A DNA stretch of 18,552 bases from JBBDRV01 sp040905285 (lineage in GTDB: Bacteria > Bacteroidota > Rhodothermia > Balneolales > Balneolaceae). The DNA is taken from assembly GCA_040905285.1 (NCBI GenBank), contig JBBDRV010000211.1, positions 1-18,552 on the forward strand, written 5' to 3'. Within the stretch, counting starts at the first letter, position 1. Each line of letters starts with the position of its first letter. The notes beneath the pieces are model-generated. The model searched no databases. It was not told the origin of the DNA and worked only from the letters and a program-made list of their open reading frames with translations. Below are positions 7,748 through 14,976 of this stretch, in pieces. The translations under genes were made by a program, and so were the position numbers.

Positions 7748-8878
7748 ATGAAATCATTAAAAAAGCTTCTTGCCATGGCTGCAGGGCTGGTTATTACCGG
7801 AGTTATGATGCCTGCTATGGCTCAAACATCAGAGTATACCATCGAGGGCATGACATTCGGCATGCCGGAGGCAGAAGTATATACCGAAGACTACGACGGA
7901 CCGCCAGTGGTTGGCGACAATATCACCATGTTGCCAACTCTTGCTCCTCTGGATTACGAGGGAAACAAACATCATCACATCCGCCTTGATACTTTCACAC
8001 AGGAGATAGAAATCGCTGACGGCGTTCGCTATCGGGCGTGGACATTCGGGGGGACAGTACCCGGTCCGGCAATTCATGTTCGTGAAGGGGACAAAATCAC
8101 ATTTACAATGAAAAACAGATCCGATGAAATGGTAACCATCACGGAACCGGGAACAGAAGACGCCCCTTTTCTGCAGCAGGTTGCCGGGAACAATTTTATG
8201 GACGCCAGGCCCTCCATTATGCCGATGCCGCACTCGATGGATTTCCACGCTGGAACCGTTGCAAAAGATGACAAATGGAGAACCATAGCACCGGGTGAAA
8301 CCATCCGGTTTGACTGGGTAGCGAATTATGCCGGAACCTACATTTACCACTGCGGAACACCCAGTGTATTAATGCACACGGCAATGGGCCAGCACGGGGT
8401 TGTGGTTGTTTCTCCCAGAGACGGTTTTGAAACAGATGACCGGGTAGACAGGGAGTATGTTCTGGTACAATCGGAATATTATCTGAAAAAAGGAGCCGGT
8501 GAACTTTATCAGTACGATTTTGAAGCGGCTCAAAATAAACAAGCCTCACACGTTGTATTCAATGGCCACCAGAACATTCTTCATGACCAGCCATTAACGG
8601 CGAATGAAGGTGAAAGGATTCGTATTCACTTTTCAAATAACGGTCCCAGCCTCACATCAAGTTTCCACGTTATCGGGGCCATCTTTGACCGGGTTTGGAT
8701 GGAGGGTCACCCGTTCAATGAGCTCAGGGGAATGCAAACCGTACTGCTCGGTGCATCAGGATCCGCAGTCGTGGAATTTATTGTCCCTGAAGAAGGAAGC
8801 TACACATTGATTGACCACGAATTTGCCGATGCCGAAAAAGGTGCAACAGGCACACTAAAAGCCGGACCCCGTAAATAA
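7748..8878 (+). CDS. nirK: Copper-containing nitrite reductase (NirK, AniA-like)
   Basis: This is a periplasmic two-domain cupredoxin enzyme predicted to reduce nitrite to nitric oxide. It has 376 residues with a signal peptide (about 1-26, MPAMAQ). Type 1 copper ligands are His162, Cys202 and His210. Type 2 ligands are His167, His201 and His357. The catalytic Asp165 (HSMDFH) and His307 with Ile309 (FHVIG) are all present. Domain 2 matches the AniA pattern (FHVIGAIFDRVW, YTLIDHEF). Two oddities stand out. The residue aligned with the axial Met of AniA (GMYG) is Gln215 (GQHG), while Met213 sits two places earlier. About 30 extra residues (about 126-158) precede the first copper His. It precedes an azurin-like gene. 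If not NirK, it is a related two-domain multicopper oxidase; the complete type 2 site favours NirK. Confidence 0.88.
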   Translation: MKSLKKLLAMAAGLVITGVMMPAMAQTSEYTIEGMTFGMPEAEVYTEDYDGPPVVGDNITMLPTLAPLDYEGNKHHHIRLDTFTQEIEIADGVRYRAWTFGGTVPGPAIHVREGDKITFTMKNRSDEMVTITEPGTEDAPFLQQVAGNNFMDARPSIMPMPHSMDFHAGTVAKDDKWRTIAPGETIRFDWVANYAGTYIYHCGTPSVLMHTAMGQHGVVVVSPRDGFETDDRVDREYVLVQSEYYLKKGAGELYQYDFEAAQNKQASHVVFNGHQNILHDQPLTANEGERIRIHFSNNGPSLTSSFHVIGAIFDRVWMEGHPFNELRGMQTVLLGASGSAVVEFIVPEEGSYTLIDHEFADAEKGATGTLKAGPRK

Positions 8879-9007
8879 CTGACCCAGAAACCTATTCCGT
8901 CAAAAGCCATTCCCCTTACCGGCCTGTTGGCAGTCTTTCTGACTGCAACAAGCCTGTTTGGCCAGGCGCCGGTGACAGGCAGGAAACACTTTACTATTAA
9001 TTCATAA
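8879..9007 (+). pseudogene. Signal-peptide-like reading frame without a start codon, after nirK
   Basis: The frame continues for 42 codons directly after the nirK TAA, in the same phase. It encodes a convincing export signal: polar/basic start (TQKPIPSK), hydrophobic core (LTGLLAVFLTATSLFG) and a likely cleavage site at GQA, then about a dozen residues before a stop. There is no ATG, GTG or suitably placed TTG; the only candidate start is CTG at 8879. I infer the remnant of a small exported protein gene that lost its start and most of its body. Use of the CTG, coupled to nirK termination, is the less likely alternative. Confidence 0.45.
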
Positions 9008-9018
9008 ACCACAAAACA

Positions 9019-9486
9019 ATGAAAACACTTATTCAGACTATCACAACATTGTTCGCGGCCCTGGCAGTAACTCTGTCAGCATTTGCCGCCGATGGAAACA
9101 CAGATGTCAGAACCATTACTGTAACAGGGACAGATAACATGAAATTTGATGTAACCCTGATTGAAGCAGAACCCGGAGAGCGCATTAAGATCGTGCTCAT
9201 GACAGTAAGCAACATGCCGGCAACATCCATGGCTCACAATGTAGCCATAGTCGACCAGGGAGTGGACCTGGAGGCTTTCGTCATGGCTTCAATGACTGAG
9301 CGAGACAATGAATTTATCGCTCCGTCCTTCGAAGACCGTGTCATCGCCAATACAGAGATGATTGGCGGTGGTGAAACCTCCTCCATCGAATTCACCGTAC
9401 CGGAGACACCCGGTGATTATGATTATGTATGTACATTTCCAGGCCACTATTATGGAGGAATGACGGGTATTCTTCGAGTACAATAA
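9019..9486 (+). CDS. Azurin/auracyanin-like blue copper protein
   Basis: This is a periplasmic single-domain cupredoxin, an electron carrier. It has 155 residues with a signal peptide (about 1-24, SAFAAD). The copper ligands are His73 (MAHN), Cys138, His143 and Met148, with the CTFPGH motif shared by azurins and a C-x4-H-x4-M spacing typical of auracyanin-like members. The segments VSNMP and IGGGETSSIEF also match azurin. It lies 140 bases after nirK on the same strand, so the natural inference is that it donates electrons to that nitrite reductase. It has the normal Met axial ligand, unlike the predicted Gln in NirK. No promoter of its own is obvious. Confidence 0.92.
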   Translation: MKTLIQTITTLFAALAVTLSAFAADGNTDVRTITVTGTDNMKFDVTLIEAEPGERIKIVLMTVSNMPATSMAHNVAIVDQGVDLEAFVMASMTERDNEFIAPSFEDRVIANTEMIGGGETSSIEFTVPETPGDYDYVCTFPGHYYGGMTGILRVQ

Positions 9487-9791
9487 CCCCCGATTTTTTC
9501 ACAGGCTCCTGTCTGACCGCTGATTTACGGATTTGTGGTCTCAATGGCGGATCGGAACATGACTGTCCCAGCACGGGCATTTCCGGTGCGAGAACAAACC
9601 TCCTCATGGAATGGAAAAAATAAGTGCCGTGCAGGATCTGCAGGAAAAGAGCGGGGAGTAGAGTGAGGAATTGAGCAGCCCGACGGTCCGGTTCAGAACA
9701 CAGATGATCGGCCATTCTCCGGGAAGGGAACGATTCTTCATGCCCTTTCATTTAATCAGTCTGTGTATCAAACTCTATTATCACATTTTCA
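9487..9791. other. Intergenic region between azurin-like and kinase genes
   Basis: About 305 bases with no convincing gene. The short frames on either strand only continue from neighbouring genes in other phases and show no family resemblance. There is an imperfect inverted repeat (GCACGGG, 5-base loop, CCGGTGC near 9577-9595) but no T tract, so I do not call a terminator. Confidence 0.5.
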
Positions 9792-11042
9792 ATGAGCCAG
9801 TCAGAGTCACGGGAAAATTCTTCTGAATTTGTTTCACTGGCTGACTATCTGTTGGAAAGCAAGGATTCCATTCTGGAAAAATGGCGGGGGGTCATCAGGG
9901 AAAAAGAAGATCAGGCATCTGCGCTGGATGTAATGTCCCGGGATGATTTCTATAACAGCATTCCTCTTTTCATTGATCATCTTTGTAAAAATTTCAGGGG
10001 CGAGGAAAGCCAGCTTGAAAAAGTATCCAAGGAGCACGGGAGCCATCGCTGGCAGTTCGGGTTTCGTCTTCGGAATCTCACAATGGACTGGGGTACCCTT
10101 CATTCGATTCTGATGGACCGGATCAACGAGGCCAGGGATAGTCTGCCAATCAGCATTGACACGTTAACAGAGGCTCAAAAACGTCTTGCCGTGTACGTCC
10201 ACCGTTCGATTAAAAACAGTGTTGATGAATTTTACAAGTTCCAGCGCAAGAAAGCCGAAGTCCATATGAACGATCTGGAAGAGGCCCTCCGGAAACGCGA
10301 TGAGCTGACACTGCAGCGTGGAGAAAACCTCCAGCAGGCATCCCATGATCTTGGCGGAAGCATGGCGGTGATACAGATGAATCTGGCAATGCTGCAAAAA
10401 AAACCGCTGAATGATGATACGGGCGAACTGGTAGAGCAGCTGTCCCGTTCGACAGACAGTCTCAAGGAACTGCTCGACAACCTGCTCGATCTCTTTCGCC
10501 TGGAAGCCGGCCGGGAAGTTCTGAAGATAAGTGAGTTTGACGCTGCAGAATTGCTGCGGGATTTGTGCGAGAACATACTGCCGCTGGCCAGTGAAAAAAA
10601 CCTGGAGTTGCGATCCTCGGGCAATGATAAACTGATCGTTCAGAGCGATCGTGTTAAAATACAGCGGATCGCACAGAACCTGTTGTTAAATTCCCTGAAG
10701 TACACGAACGAAGGCCACATAGAAATTGAATGGACTGGTGAATCCGACCGGCAGTGGATGCTCTGCGTCCGCGATACGGGACCGGGGATGAAATCCACGT
10801 ACGCGGCTCCGTTCCTCAAAACATCGCCGGGCGAAAAAGAAACCTCCCCGAAAAAACCGCCGGCCGAGGCGATCACCGGCCCGTCGGAAGTTCAGCTGCA
10901 CAGTGAAGGCATTGGCCTGTCCATCGTACGCCGGCTTTGCGATATGCTCGATGCCGTAGTGAAAATAGAAACCGAAGCCGGTAAAGGAACCGAATTCCGC
11001 ATTATGTTTCCCCTTGAACTTTCCGGGGGTGAAAACGTATAA
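9792..11042 (+). CDS. Soluble sensor histidine kinase with RsbRD-type N-terminal domain
   Basis: This is a cytoplasmic two-component kinase of 416 residues without a signal peptide or membrane helix. Residues about 15-150 resemble the RsbRD N-terminal sensor domain (LADYLLESKDSILEKW at 16-31; EHGSHRWQFGFRL at 81-93). A coiled coil (about 150-182) leads to the phosphoacceptor helix with His185 (QQASHDLGG). The ATP-binding domain has an N box (QNLLLNSLKYT, 295-305), a G1 box (DTGPGM, 328-333) and a G2 box (GIGLSIV, 373-379). The stretch between G1 and G2 (about 334-372) is a long Lys/Pro/Glu-rich lid in place of the usual F box. No response regulator is encoded nearby, so it is an orphan here. 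Its signal is unknown; a role in nitrosative or redox stress is suggested only by position. Confidence 0.9.
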   Translation: MSQSESRENSSEFVSLADYLLESKDSILEKWRGVIREKEDQASALDVMSRDDFYNSIPLFIDHLCKNFRGEESQLEKVSKEHGSHRWQFGFRLRNLTMDWGTLHSILMDRINEARDSLPISIDTLTEAQKRLAVYVHRSIKNSVDEFYKFQRKKAEVHMNDLEEALRKRDELTLQRGENLQQASHDLGGSMAVIQMNLAMLQKKPLNDDTGELVEQLSRSTDSLKELLDNLLDLFRLEAGREVLKISEFDAAELLRDLCENILPLASEKNLELRSSGNDKLIVQSDRVKIQRIAQNLLLNSLKYTNEGHIEIEWTGESDRQWMLCVRDTGPGMKSTYAAPFLKTSPGEKETSPKKPPAEAITGPSEVQLHSEGIGLSIVRRLCDMLDAVVKIETEAGKGTEFRIMFPLELSGGENV

Positions 11043-11047
11043 ACTGG

Positions 11048-11093
11048 CTGGTAAGTCCCCAGAAAAAATGCACTGGTAAGCCTCAGAAAAAAT
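11048..11093 (+). repeat. Pair of 21-22 bp direct repeats after the kinase gene
   Basis: Two near-identical copies (11048-11069 and 11073-11093) begin CTGGTAAG and end CAGAAAAAAT. They differ by one substitution and a one-base gap and are separated by 3 bases. They start 6 bases after the kinase stop codon and are non-coding. Confidence 0.75.
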
Positions 11094-11128
11094 ACAATAG
11101 ATGATCCTGCCCTCTGAAGAACTCTGTT

Positions 11129-11208
11129 ACAGGAAGTCCTGTTGTCAGGCATCCACAGGAATCAGGTTTGCGGTCATCACAGGAAGCCGGGTTGGCAGGC
11201 ATCCACAG
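11129..11208 (+). repeat. Two 30-bp direct repeats with a palindromic start
   Basis: Copies at 11129-11158 and 11179-11208 agree at 26 of 30 positions and share the ends ACAGGAAG and CAGGCATCCACAG. Their starts are 50 bases apart. The first copy opens with a perfect inverted repeat (ACAGGA-AG-TCCTGT) that is broken in the second. The region lies between the kinase and DUF2892 genes. It could be a regulatory site or decayed repetitive DNA. Confidence 0.7.
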
Positions 11209-11280
11209 TTTGAAGGCGCCACAAGAATGATTCTTTTTTTCTGCGTGTTAGAATTTAAAAATCATTAAAGTGGAATTGAC

Positions 11281-11721
11281 ATGAATCAGATCATCACGAG
11301 AGAGGAAAGGGTAAGGAGAAATACATCATCACTGAGAAATCTGATCATAGATGATGAAATACTTGAAAACATAGCACATTATTCCAGCCGTACCGGGCCG
11401 GAGTTGACCCTGCGTATTACGGAGCTGGACAGGGAGTGGGATGTGGAGCATGTTCTGGAAACGAGCATGTCGACCCTGGCGATAGCCGGGCTGATTTTAT
11501 CTGTGGTTGCGGATCGCAAATGGCTGGCTGTTCCGACCGTTGTCCTCGGATTTTTTGCGCAACATGCCACACAGGGCTGGTGTCCTCCCCTGACGCTGCT
11601 CAGATTTTTAAAAGTGAGAACATGTGATGAAATCAATCAAGAAAAGCATGCCTTAAAAGCCCTGAGAGGCGACTACGAAGGTATCCGTACAGCTGAAGAG
11701 GCCTATTTCGCTGCAAAATAA
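11281..11721 (+). CDS. YgaP-like DUF2892 membrane protein
   Basis: This 146-residue protein matches the DUF2892 / YgaP transmembrane-domain family, often fused to or encoded beside rhodanese (sulfurtransferase) domains. Two short membrane segments lie at about 63-77 and 81-96, followed by the family hallmark QHATQGWCPPLTLLRFL (94-110) and ALKALRGDY (124-132). A polar N-terminal region of about 60 residues precedes the membrane part; it starts at the ATG at 11281. The neighbouring convergent gene encodes a double-rhodanese protein, which fits a sulfur-metabolism role. The stop is only 20 bases from the end of that gene, and no terminator is visible between them. The biochemical function of the family is not settled. 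Confidence 0.88.
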   Translation: MNQIITREERVRRNTSSLRNLIIDDEILENIAHYSSRTGPELTLRITELDREWDVEHVLETSMSTLAIAGLILSVVADRKWLAVPTVVLGFFAQHATQGWCPPLTLLRFLKVRTCDEINQEKHALKALRGDYEGIRTAEEAYFAAK

Positions 11722-11741
11722 GCTGTTATTCCATCATTTGT

Positions 11742-13145
11742 CTAATCCTGTGCGAGACTGTAGTTGCTGAAGTCGTCATTGATAAGAACCGTTTTGAAAC
11801 CGGCTCTTTTTAACAGGGATGCCGCGGATGAGGAACGTGCTCCGGTCTGACAGTGAACATAGATTTTTTTATCGTCGGGAAGCTTTTCCAATTCTGCAGG
11901 CAGTCTCGTATGGGCAATGTTGACAGCTCCGCTGACATGCCCTTTATTATGAAATTCAGAAGCTTTTCTGACATCCAGTACAAGTGAGTTACTGCTTCTG
12001 TTTTTCAGCTGCCCGAATGAAATCGCCTCCAGGGTATCCAGGTTCCCTGCCCGGGCGGAATACACCCGGAGATCTTCGGGAGTGGCATACCCGGTTAGTT
12101 GATCGAGGCCAACCCTGTACAGATCCAGAATCGCCTCTCTGAGCCTGTGTTCGTCCACGACCAGGCAGATTTTATTCTTTTCGTTTATATAGGATCCGGC
12201 AACCGTATTGAATTGGCCGGTAAGCGGGGACAGCAGGGATCCCGGTATATGGCCGGAAATAAAATCACTCCGTTCACGGGTATCCAGAACAACGGTGTCT
12301 GTGTCATCTGCAATTCCTGCAAGTTCCCCGGTCGTCAGGCGTCTTGGCGCAGGCACACCGGTTACTGCAGGCCCCGCTTTGTTCTCTTTTTTCATCCTGG
12401 CAAAATAAAGCGGCGGCTCTGGTTGCCCGTCCAGTATAAACTCAACGAAATCATCTTCTGAGGAAGCCGCCATCAGAGAAGGGTTGGTACGGTTCTCGTA
12501 TCCGGCAGTTGATCCCGGAACGGCCCCCATTGTTTTGCCACAAGCGCTGCCGGCACCATGTCCGGGCCAGACCTGCAGATGATCGGGAACCTCCCTGAAT
12601 TCAACGACCGAATTATAGAGACTGCGCGCTGACATTTTCATTACATTTTTCAGGCCGGCAGCCGATTCAAGCAGATCCGGCCGGCCGACATCGCCGACAA
12701 AGACGAAATCACCGGTTACAATACCCAGAGGCTCATCTGCCAGAGCACCGTCTGTCACATAATAGCTCAGGTGTTCGGGAGTATGACCCGGCGTATGCCA
12801 TGCTCTGATGGTGATATTCCCTATTTTGAAGGAATCACCATCTTTCAGGAGCTCATAGTGGTAATCACTGTTCATGAGCCATTCATACTTCCAGTCTTTG
12901 TCACCCTCATCAGAAGCATAGACTTTTATTCCCCTCTCGGCAAACTCGCGAAGTCCGGAAATGTAATCCGCATGAATATGCGTATCTGCTGCTGAAACAA
13001 TCGTTAAATCCTCTTTCACCGCAGCATCTATGTACGAATCAATATCCCGCATCGGATCAATGACAACAGCCTTTCCATTTTCCTGGCAACCGATCAAATA
13101 GGCATACTGTGCCAGCTTTTTATCAAAAAATTGTTTGAAATACAT
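11742..13145 (-). CDS. Metallo-beta-lactamase / double rhodanese protein, persulfide dioxygenase-like
   Basis: This 467-residue cytoplasmic protein joins a metallo-beta-lactamase domain (about 1-240) of the persulfide dioxygenase type to two rhodanese domains. The metal site shows THIHADY (55-61), TPGHTPEH (118-125), an Asp in FVGDVGRPD (149-157) and WPGHGAGSACGK (193-204). Y61 stands where ETHE1 has His, a known variation in CstB-like fusions. The first rhodanese (about 268-360) has lost its active-site Cys: the loop reads VVDEHRLREA. The second (about 375-465) keeps it as Cys432 (HCQTGARS). The likely role is oxidation and transfer of persulfide or polysulfide sulfur. A strong ribosome-binding sequence (GAGGAG) precedes the ATG. 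It is the last gene of the run with the two YeeE-type transporters. The exact substrate is not certain. Confidence 0.9.
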   Translation of the reverse strand: MYFKQFFDKKLAQYAYLIGCQENGKAVVIDPMRDIDSYIDAAVKEDLTIVSAADTHIHADYISGLREFAERGIKVYASDEGDKDWKYEWLMNSDYHYELLKDGDSFKIGNITIRAWHTPGHTPEHLSYYVTDGALADEPLGIVTGDFVFVGDVGRPDLLESAAGLKNVMKMSARSLYNSVVEFREVPDHLQVWPGHGAGSACGKTMGAVPGSTAGYENRTNPSLMAASSEDDFVEFILDGQPEPPLYFARMKKENKAGPAVTGVPAPRRLTTGELAGIADDTDTVVLDTRERSDFISGHIPGSLLSPLTGQFNTVAGSYINEKNKICLVVDEHRLREAILDLYRVGLDQLTGYATPEDLRVYSARAGNLDTLEAISFGQLKNRSSNSLVLDVRKASEFHNKGHVSGAVNIAHTRLPAELEKLPDDKKIYVHCQTGARSSSAASLLKRAGFKTVLINDDFSNYSLAQD

Positions 13146-13175
13146 TTGCCGTCTCCTCTTATTTCAACCGTTTTC

Positions 13176-13193
13176 CCTGCCGTACAGGGCAGG
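13176..13193 (-). other. Short hairpin upstream of the rhodanese gene
   Basis: CCTGCC and GGCAGG form a 6-bp stem with a 6-base loop in the 104-base gap between the DUF6691 gene and the rhodanese gene. There is no T tract. The same gap also contains two copies of GACAATTGCCC. It could affect mRNA processing or be accidental. Confidence 0.35.
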
Positions 13194-13249
13194 ATCCATG
13201 AAAATGCCCCCGACAATTGCCCACTGACGGTTGCTCCTGACAATTGCCC

Positions 13250-13675
13250 CTAATGAGGCAGCCTGTCCCGCAACAAGCCATAGGCATAGGTCCCCGCAAG
13301 GGCCGACAACACCGGAACGGCCATGACCGTAATCCCGCTGCCGAGCAGTGCAAAAATCGGACCCGGACAGGCCCCCAAAAGAGCCCAGCCGATTCCAAAC
13401 AAGGTTCCGCCCAGGATATACCGGGGCACCTGTGATGAATCTTTAGGCGGAATTGAAATCGGATTTCCATGGATATCCTTCAGCTGCCATCGTTTGATGA
13501 TCTGTACAGACAGCATGCCGATGATTACCGCAAGTCCGATAATACCATACATGTGGATGGAATCGAACCGAAACATTTCCTGAATCCTGAACCAGGAAAC
13601 CACTTCCGACTTCATTAATACAAATCCGAACAGAGTTCCGATCGTCAAATACTTCAGATATTCCGTAAAGTTCAT
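13250..13675 (-). CDS. DUF6691 / YeeE-YedE small transporter subunit
   Basis: This is a 141-residue membrane protein of the DUF6691 family, the short partner of YeeE/YedE-type sulfur-compound transporters. It has about four hydrophobic segments and the family motif LLGACPGP (99-106) with Cys103, matching the conserved Cys that YeeE proteins use to handle thiosulfate-like sulfur. It lies 40 bases after the larger YeeE-type gene and 104 bases before the MBL-rhodanese gene, all on the minus strand. The two half-size proteins probably form one inner-membrane transport unit that feeds the rhodanese/persulfide enzyme. The transported species is inferred, not shown. Confidence 0.88.
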   Translation of the reverse strand: MNFTEYLKYLTIGTLFGFVLMKSEVVSWFRIQEMFRFDSIHMYGIIGLAVIIGMLSVQIIKRWQLKDIHGNPISIPPKDSSQVPRYILGGTLFGIGWALLGACPGPIFALLGSGITVMAVPVLSALAGTYAYGLLRDRLPH

Positions 13676-13715
13676 TTTCTCCAGTTCATTTTTAAACGCA
13701 TTTTTCTGAACATAT

Positions 13716-14279
13716 TTAAGAAAGTATGAGCGGATAGAGCAGGTGGGTCATGACCAACCCGCCGATAAAGAAACCGATGACGGCAATCAGGGAAGCCAGC
13801 TGCAAATCGGAAAGTCCTGAAATGGCATGACCCGACGTACAGCCGCCCGCATACCGTGCCCCGAATCCAACCAGGAAACCACCCAGTATCAGCACGGCTA
13901 ATCCTGTGAAAGAACCCAGGGCGCTCCAGGAAAACAGGTCATCGGGGACAAACCCGTGAAAATCCTGGATGCCCAGTGCCCGCAGATCGGCAATAGTCGA
14001 CGGCGCCAGCTGGATCGGGTCCGGATTCGCAAACACAAACCCGCCTAAAAACCCACCGAGTACAGTACCCGCCAGAAAAGTCAGATTCCATCTGCCGGCT
14101 GATTTCCAGTCATACCTGAAAAATTCAACATCGCCCCTGTGGCAGGCGGCACACAGGTGCCGGAGATTGGAGGACACCCCGAACATCTTTCCTCCGGCCA
14201 GCAACAGCAGTGGAACCGTCAGTCCGAGAACCGGACCGGCGACATACCAGGACCATGGTTGATGCAAGAGATCGAACAT
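13716..14279 (-). CDS. YeeE/YedE family sulfur-compound transporter
   Basis: This is a 187-residue inner-membrane protein of the YeeE/YedE (sulf_transp) family, known for thiosulfate uptake in bacteria. The hallmark GARYAGGCTSGHAISG (140-155) contains the conserved Cys147. There are about five hydrophobic segments. An extra CAACH (43-47) in a cytoplasmic or periplasmic loop looks like a heme-c motif, but this family often has a conserved Cys pair there, so I do not read it as a cytochrome. It leads the run YeeE, DUF6691, MBL-rhodanese. An efflux-pump remnant lies directly upstream (14386-14647). Confidence 0.9.
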   Translation of the reverse strand: MFDLLHQPWSWYVAGPVLGLTVPLLLLAGGKMFGVSSNLRHLCAACHRGDVEFFRYDWKSAGRWNLTFLAGTVLGGFLGGFVFANPDPIQLAPSTIADLRALGIQDFHGFVPDDLFSWSALGSFTGLAVLILGGFLVGFGARYAGGCTSGHAISGLSDLQLASLIAVIGFFIGGLVMTHLLYPLILS

Positions 14280-14357
14280 GTTTTTATTAATCAGTTATTC
14301 TTTAACCTGTAAGCATCGCTCTTTTAACTGAACGAATATAATCCACTTTTACTATGA

Positions 14358-14382
14358 CGGCAATCCGGCTCCGGCAATCCGG
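14358..14382. repeat. Two copies of an 11-bp sequence beside the efflux remnant
   Basis: CGGCAATCCGG occurs at 14358-14368 and 14372-14382, three bases apart, right at the 3' end of the efflux-gene remnant. It may mark past slippage or a deletion end. Confidence 0.6.
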
Positions 14383-14385
14383 TTA

Positions 14386-14647
14386 TTACCAGTTTCCCTC
14401 CACTTCAACGCCGTCTTCTATGCCGGAATTCGGGTGGATGATGACCACGTCTCCGGCAGAAAGACCGTCAAGAACCTGCGCAGCCAGTCCTGTCTGCCCT
14501 GGCGGCACGGAGCCTGAAATTGTGCTCAAGACCCATCCGTACACTCTCCTCGACAGTCAATTCACCGGCGTTTTGTCCCCGTACCGGGACGATCATCAGG
14601 ATAGTTAACCCGATGCAGAACAAGACAACTCGTAACAGTTTATACAT
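14386..14647 (-). pseudogene. Chimeric remnant of an efflux operon (TolC start joined to adaptor end)
   Basis: On the minus strand an ATG at 14647 opens a frame with a signal peptide and then GELTVEESVRMGLEHNFRLR (29-48), which matches the start of TolC-family outer-membrane efflux proteins. This frame stops after 59 codons (14468). In a different phase, the following stretch reads GLAAQVLDGLSAGDVVIIHP, then NSGIEDGVEVEGNW and a stop (TAA at 14386-14388), which matches the end of a periplasmic adaptor (HlyD/MacA/RND membrane fusion protein). I infer that a deletion removed the rest of TolC and most of the adaptor gene, joining the two ends out of frame near 14490-14510. The transporter genes that normally follow are absent. 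It is too short to be functional. Confidence 0.75.
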
Positions 14648-14699
14648 AGCCAGTATATATTATTACTGCCGCAGAATTTCCAATCCAGAATATCAGCAC

Positions 14700-14894
14700 T
14701 CAGGATTGACCCGTGTCACAGATCCTGCAATTTAGACTATGGCCGAGATGATTTTCTCTGCCTTCCTTCGTTATGACCCATGGACGTAACTGCCACGGCG
14801 GGTTATGCCGAACATGCTGGTTGTGGCCGCATTCAAGTTCCGCCACCCAGTCATCCTCTTCATCTTTATGAAATCCGATAATACGACGTTTCAT
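14700..14894 (-). CDS. DUF3565 protein
   Basis: This is a small soluble protein of 64 residues matching the DUF3565 family, which is usually of this size. The family pattern is nearly complete: MKRRIIGFHKDEEDDWVAEL, then ECGHNQHVRHNPPWQLRPWV, and a C-terminal CRICD. Residues Cys22, His24, His27, His30 and the C-x2-C pair near the end could bind a metal such as zinc, though I cannot show this. It lies between the Rrf2 regulator and the sulfur transport genes on the same strand, with an 82-base gap from Rrf2, and is probably cotranscribed with it. Its function is not known. Confidence 0.88.
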   Translation of the reverse strand: MKRRIIGFHKDEEDDWVAELECGHNQHVRHNPPWQLRPWVITKEGRENHLGHSLNCRICDTGQS

Positions 14895-14976
14895 GATTTC
14901 AAATTTTATCTGATCTGTTTACATTAATCGGGCACCGGGGATTCGTTGGATCCCCATTCACTCTCTATCCTTCTGA

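Noticed and set aside
13842..14160. CAACH in the YeeE-type protein as a c-type heme site
   Set aside because: It lies between membrane segments of a transporter family that often has Cys residues there; no other cytochrome features are present.
14280..14340. A third copy of the Rrf2 site upstream of the YeeE gene
   Set aside because: Only short matches (AAAAGAG, TTAAAGAATAA) are seen and no palindrome, so I cannot support it.
14354..14608. 84-codon plus-strand frame between the YeeE and DUF3565 genes
   Set aside because: The minus strand here carries clear TolC and adaptor sequence, so the plus-strand frame is a shadow.
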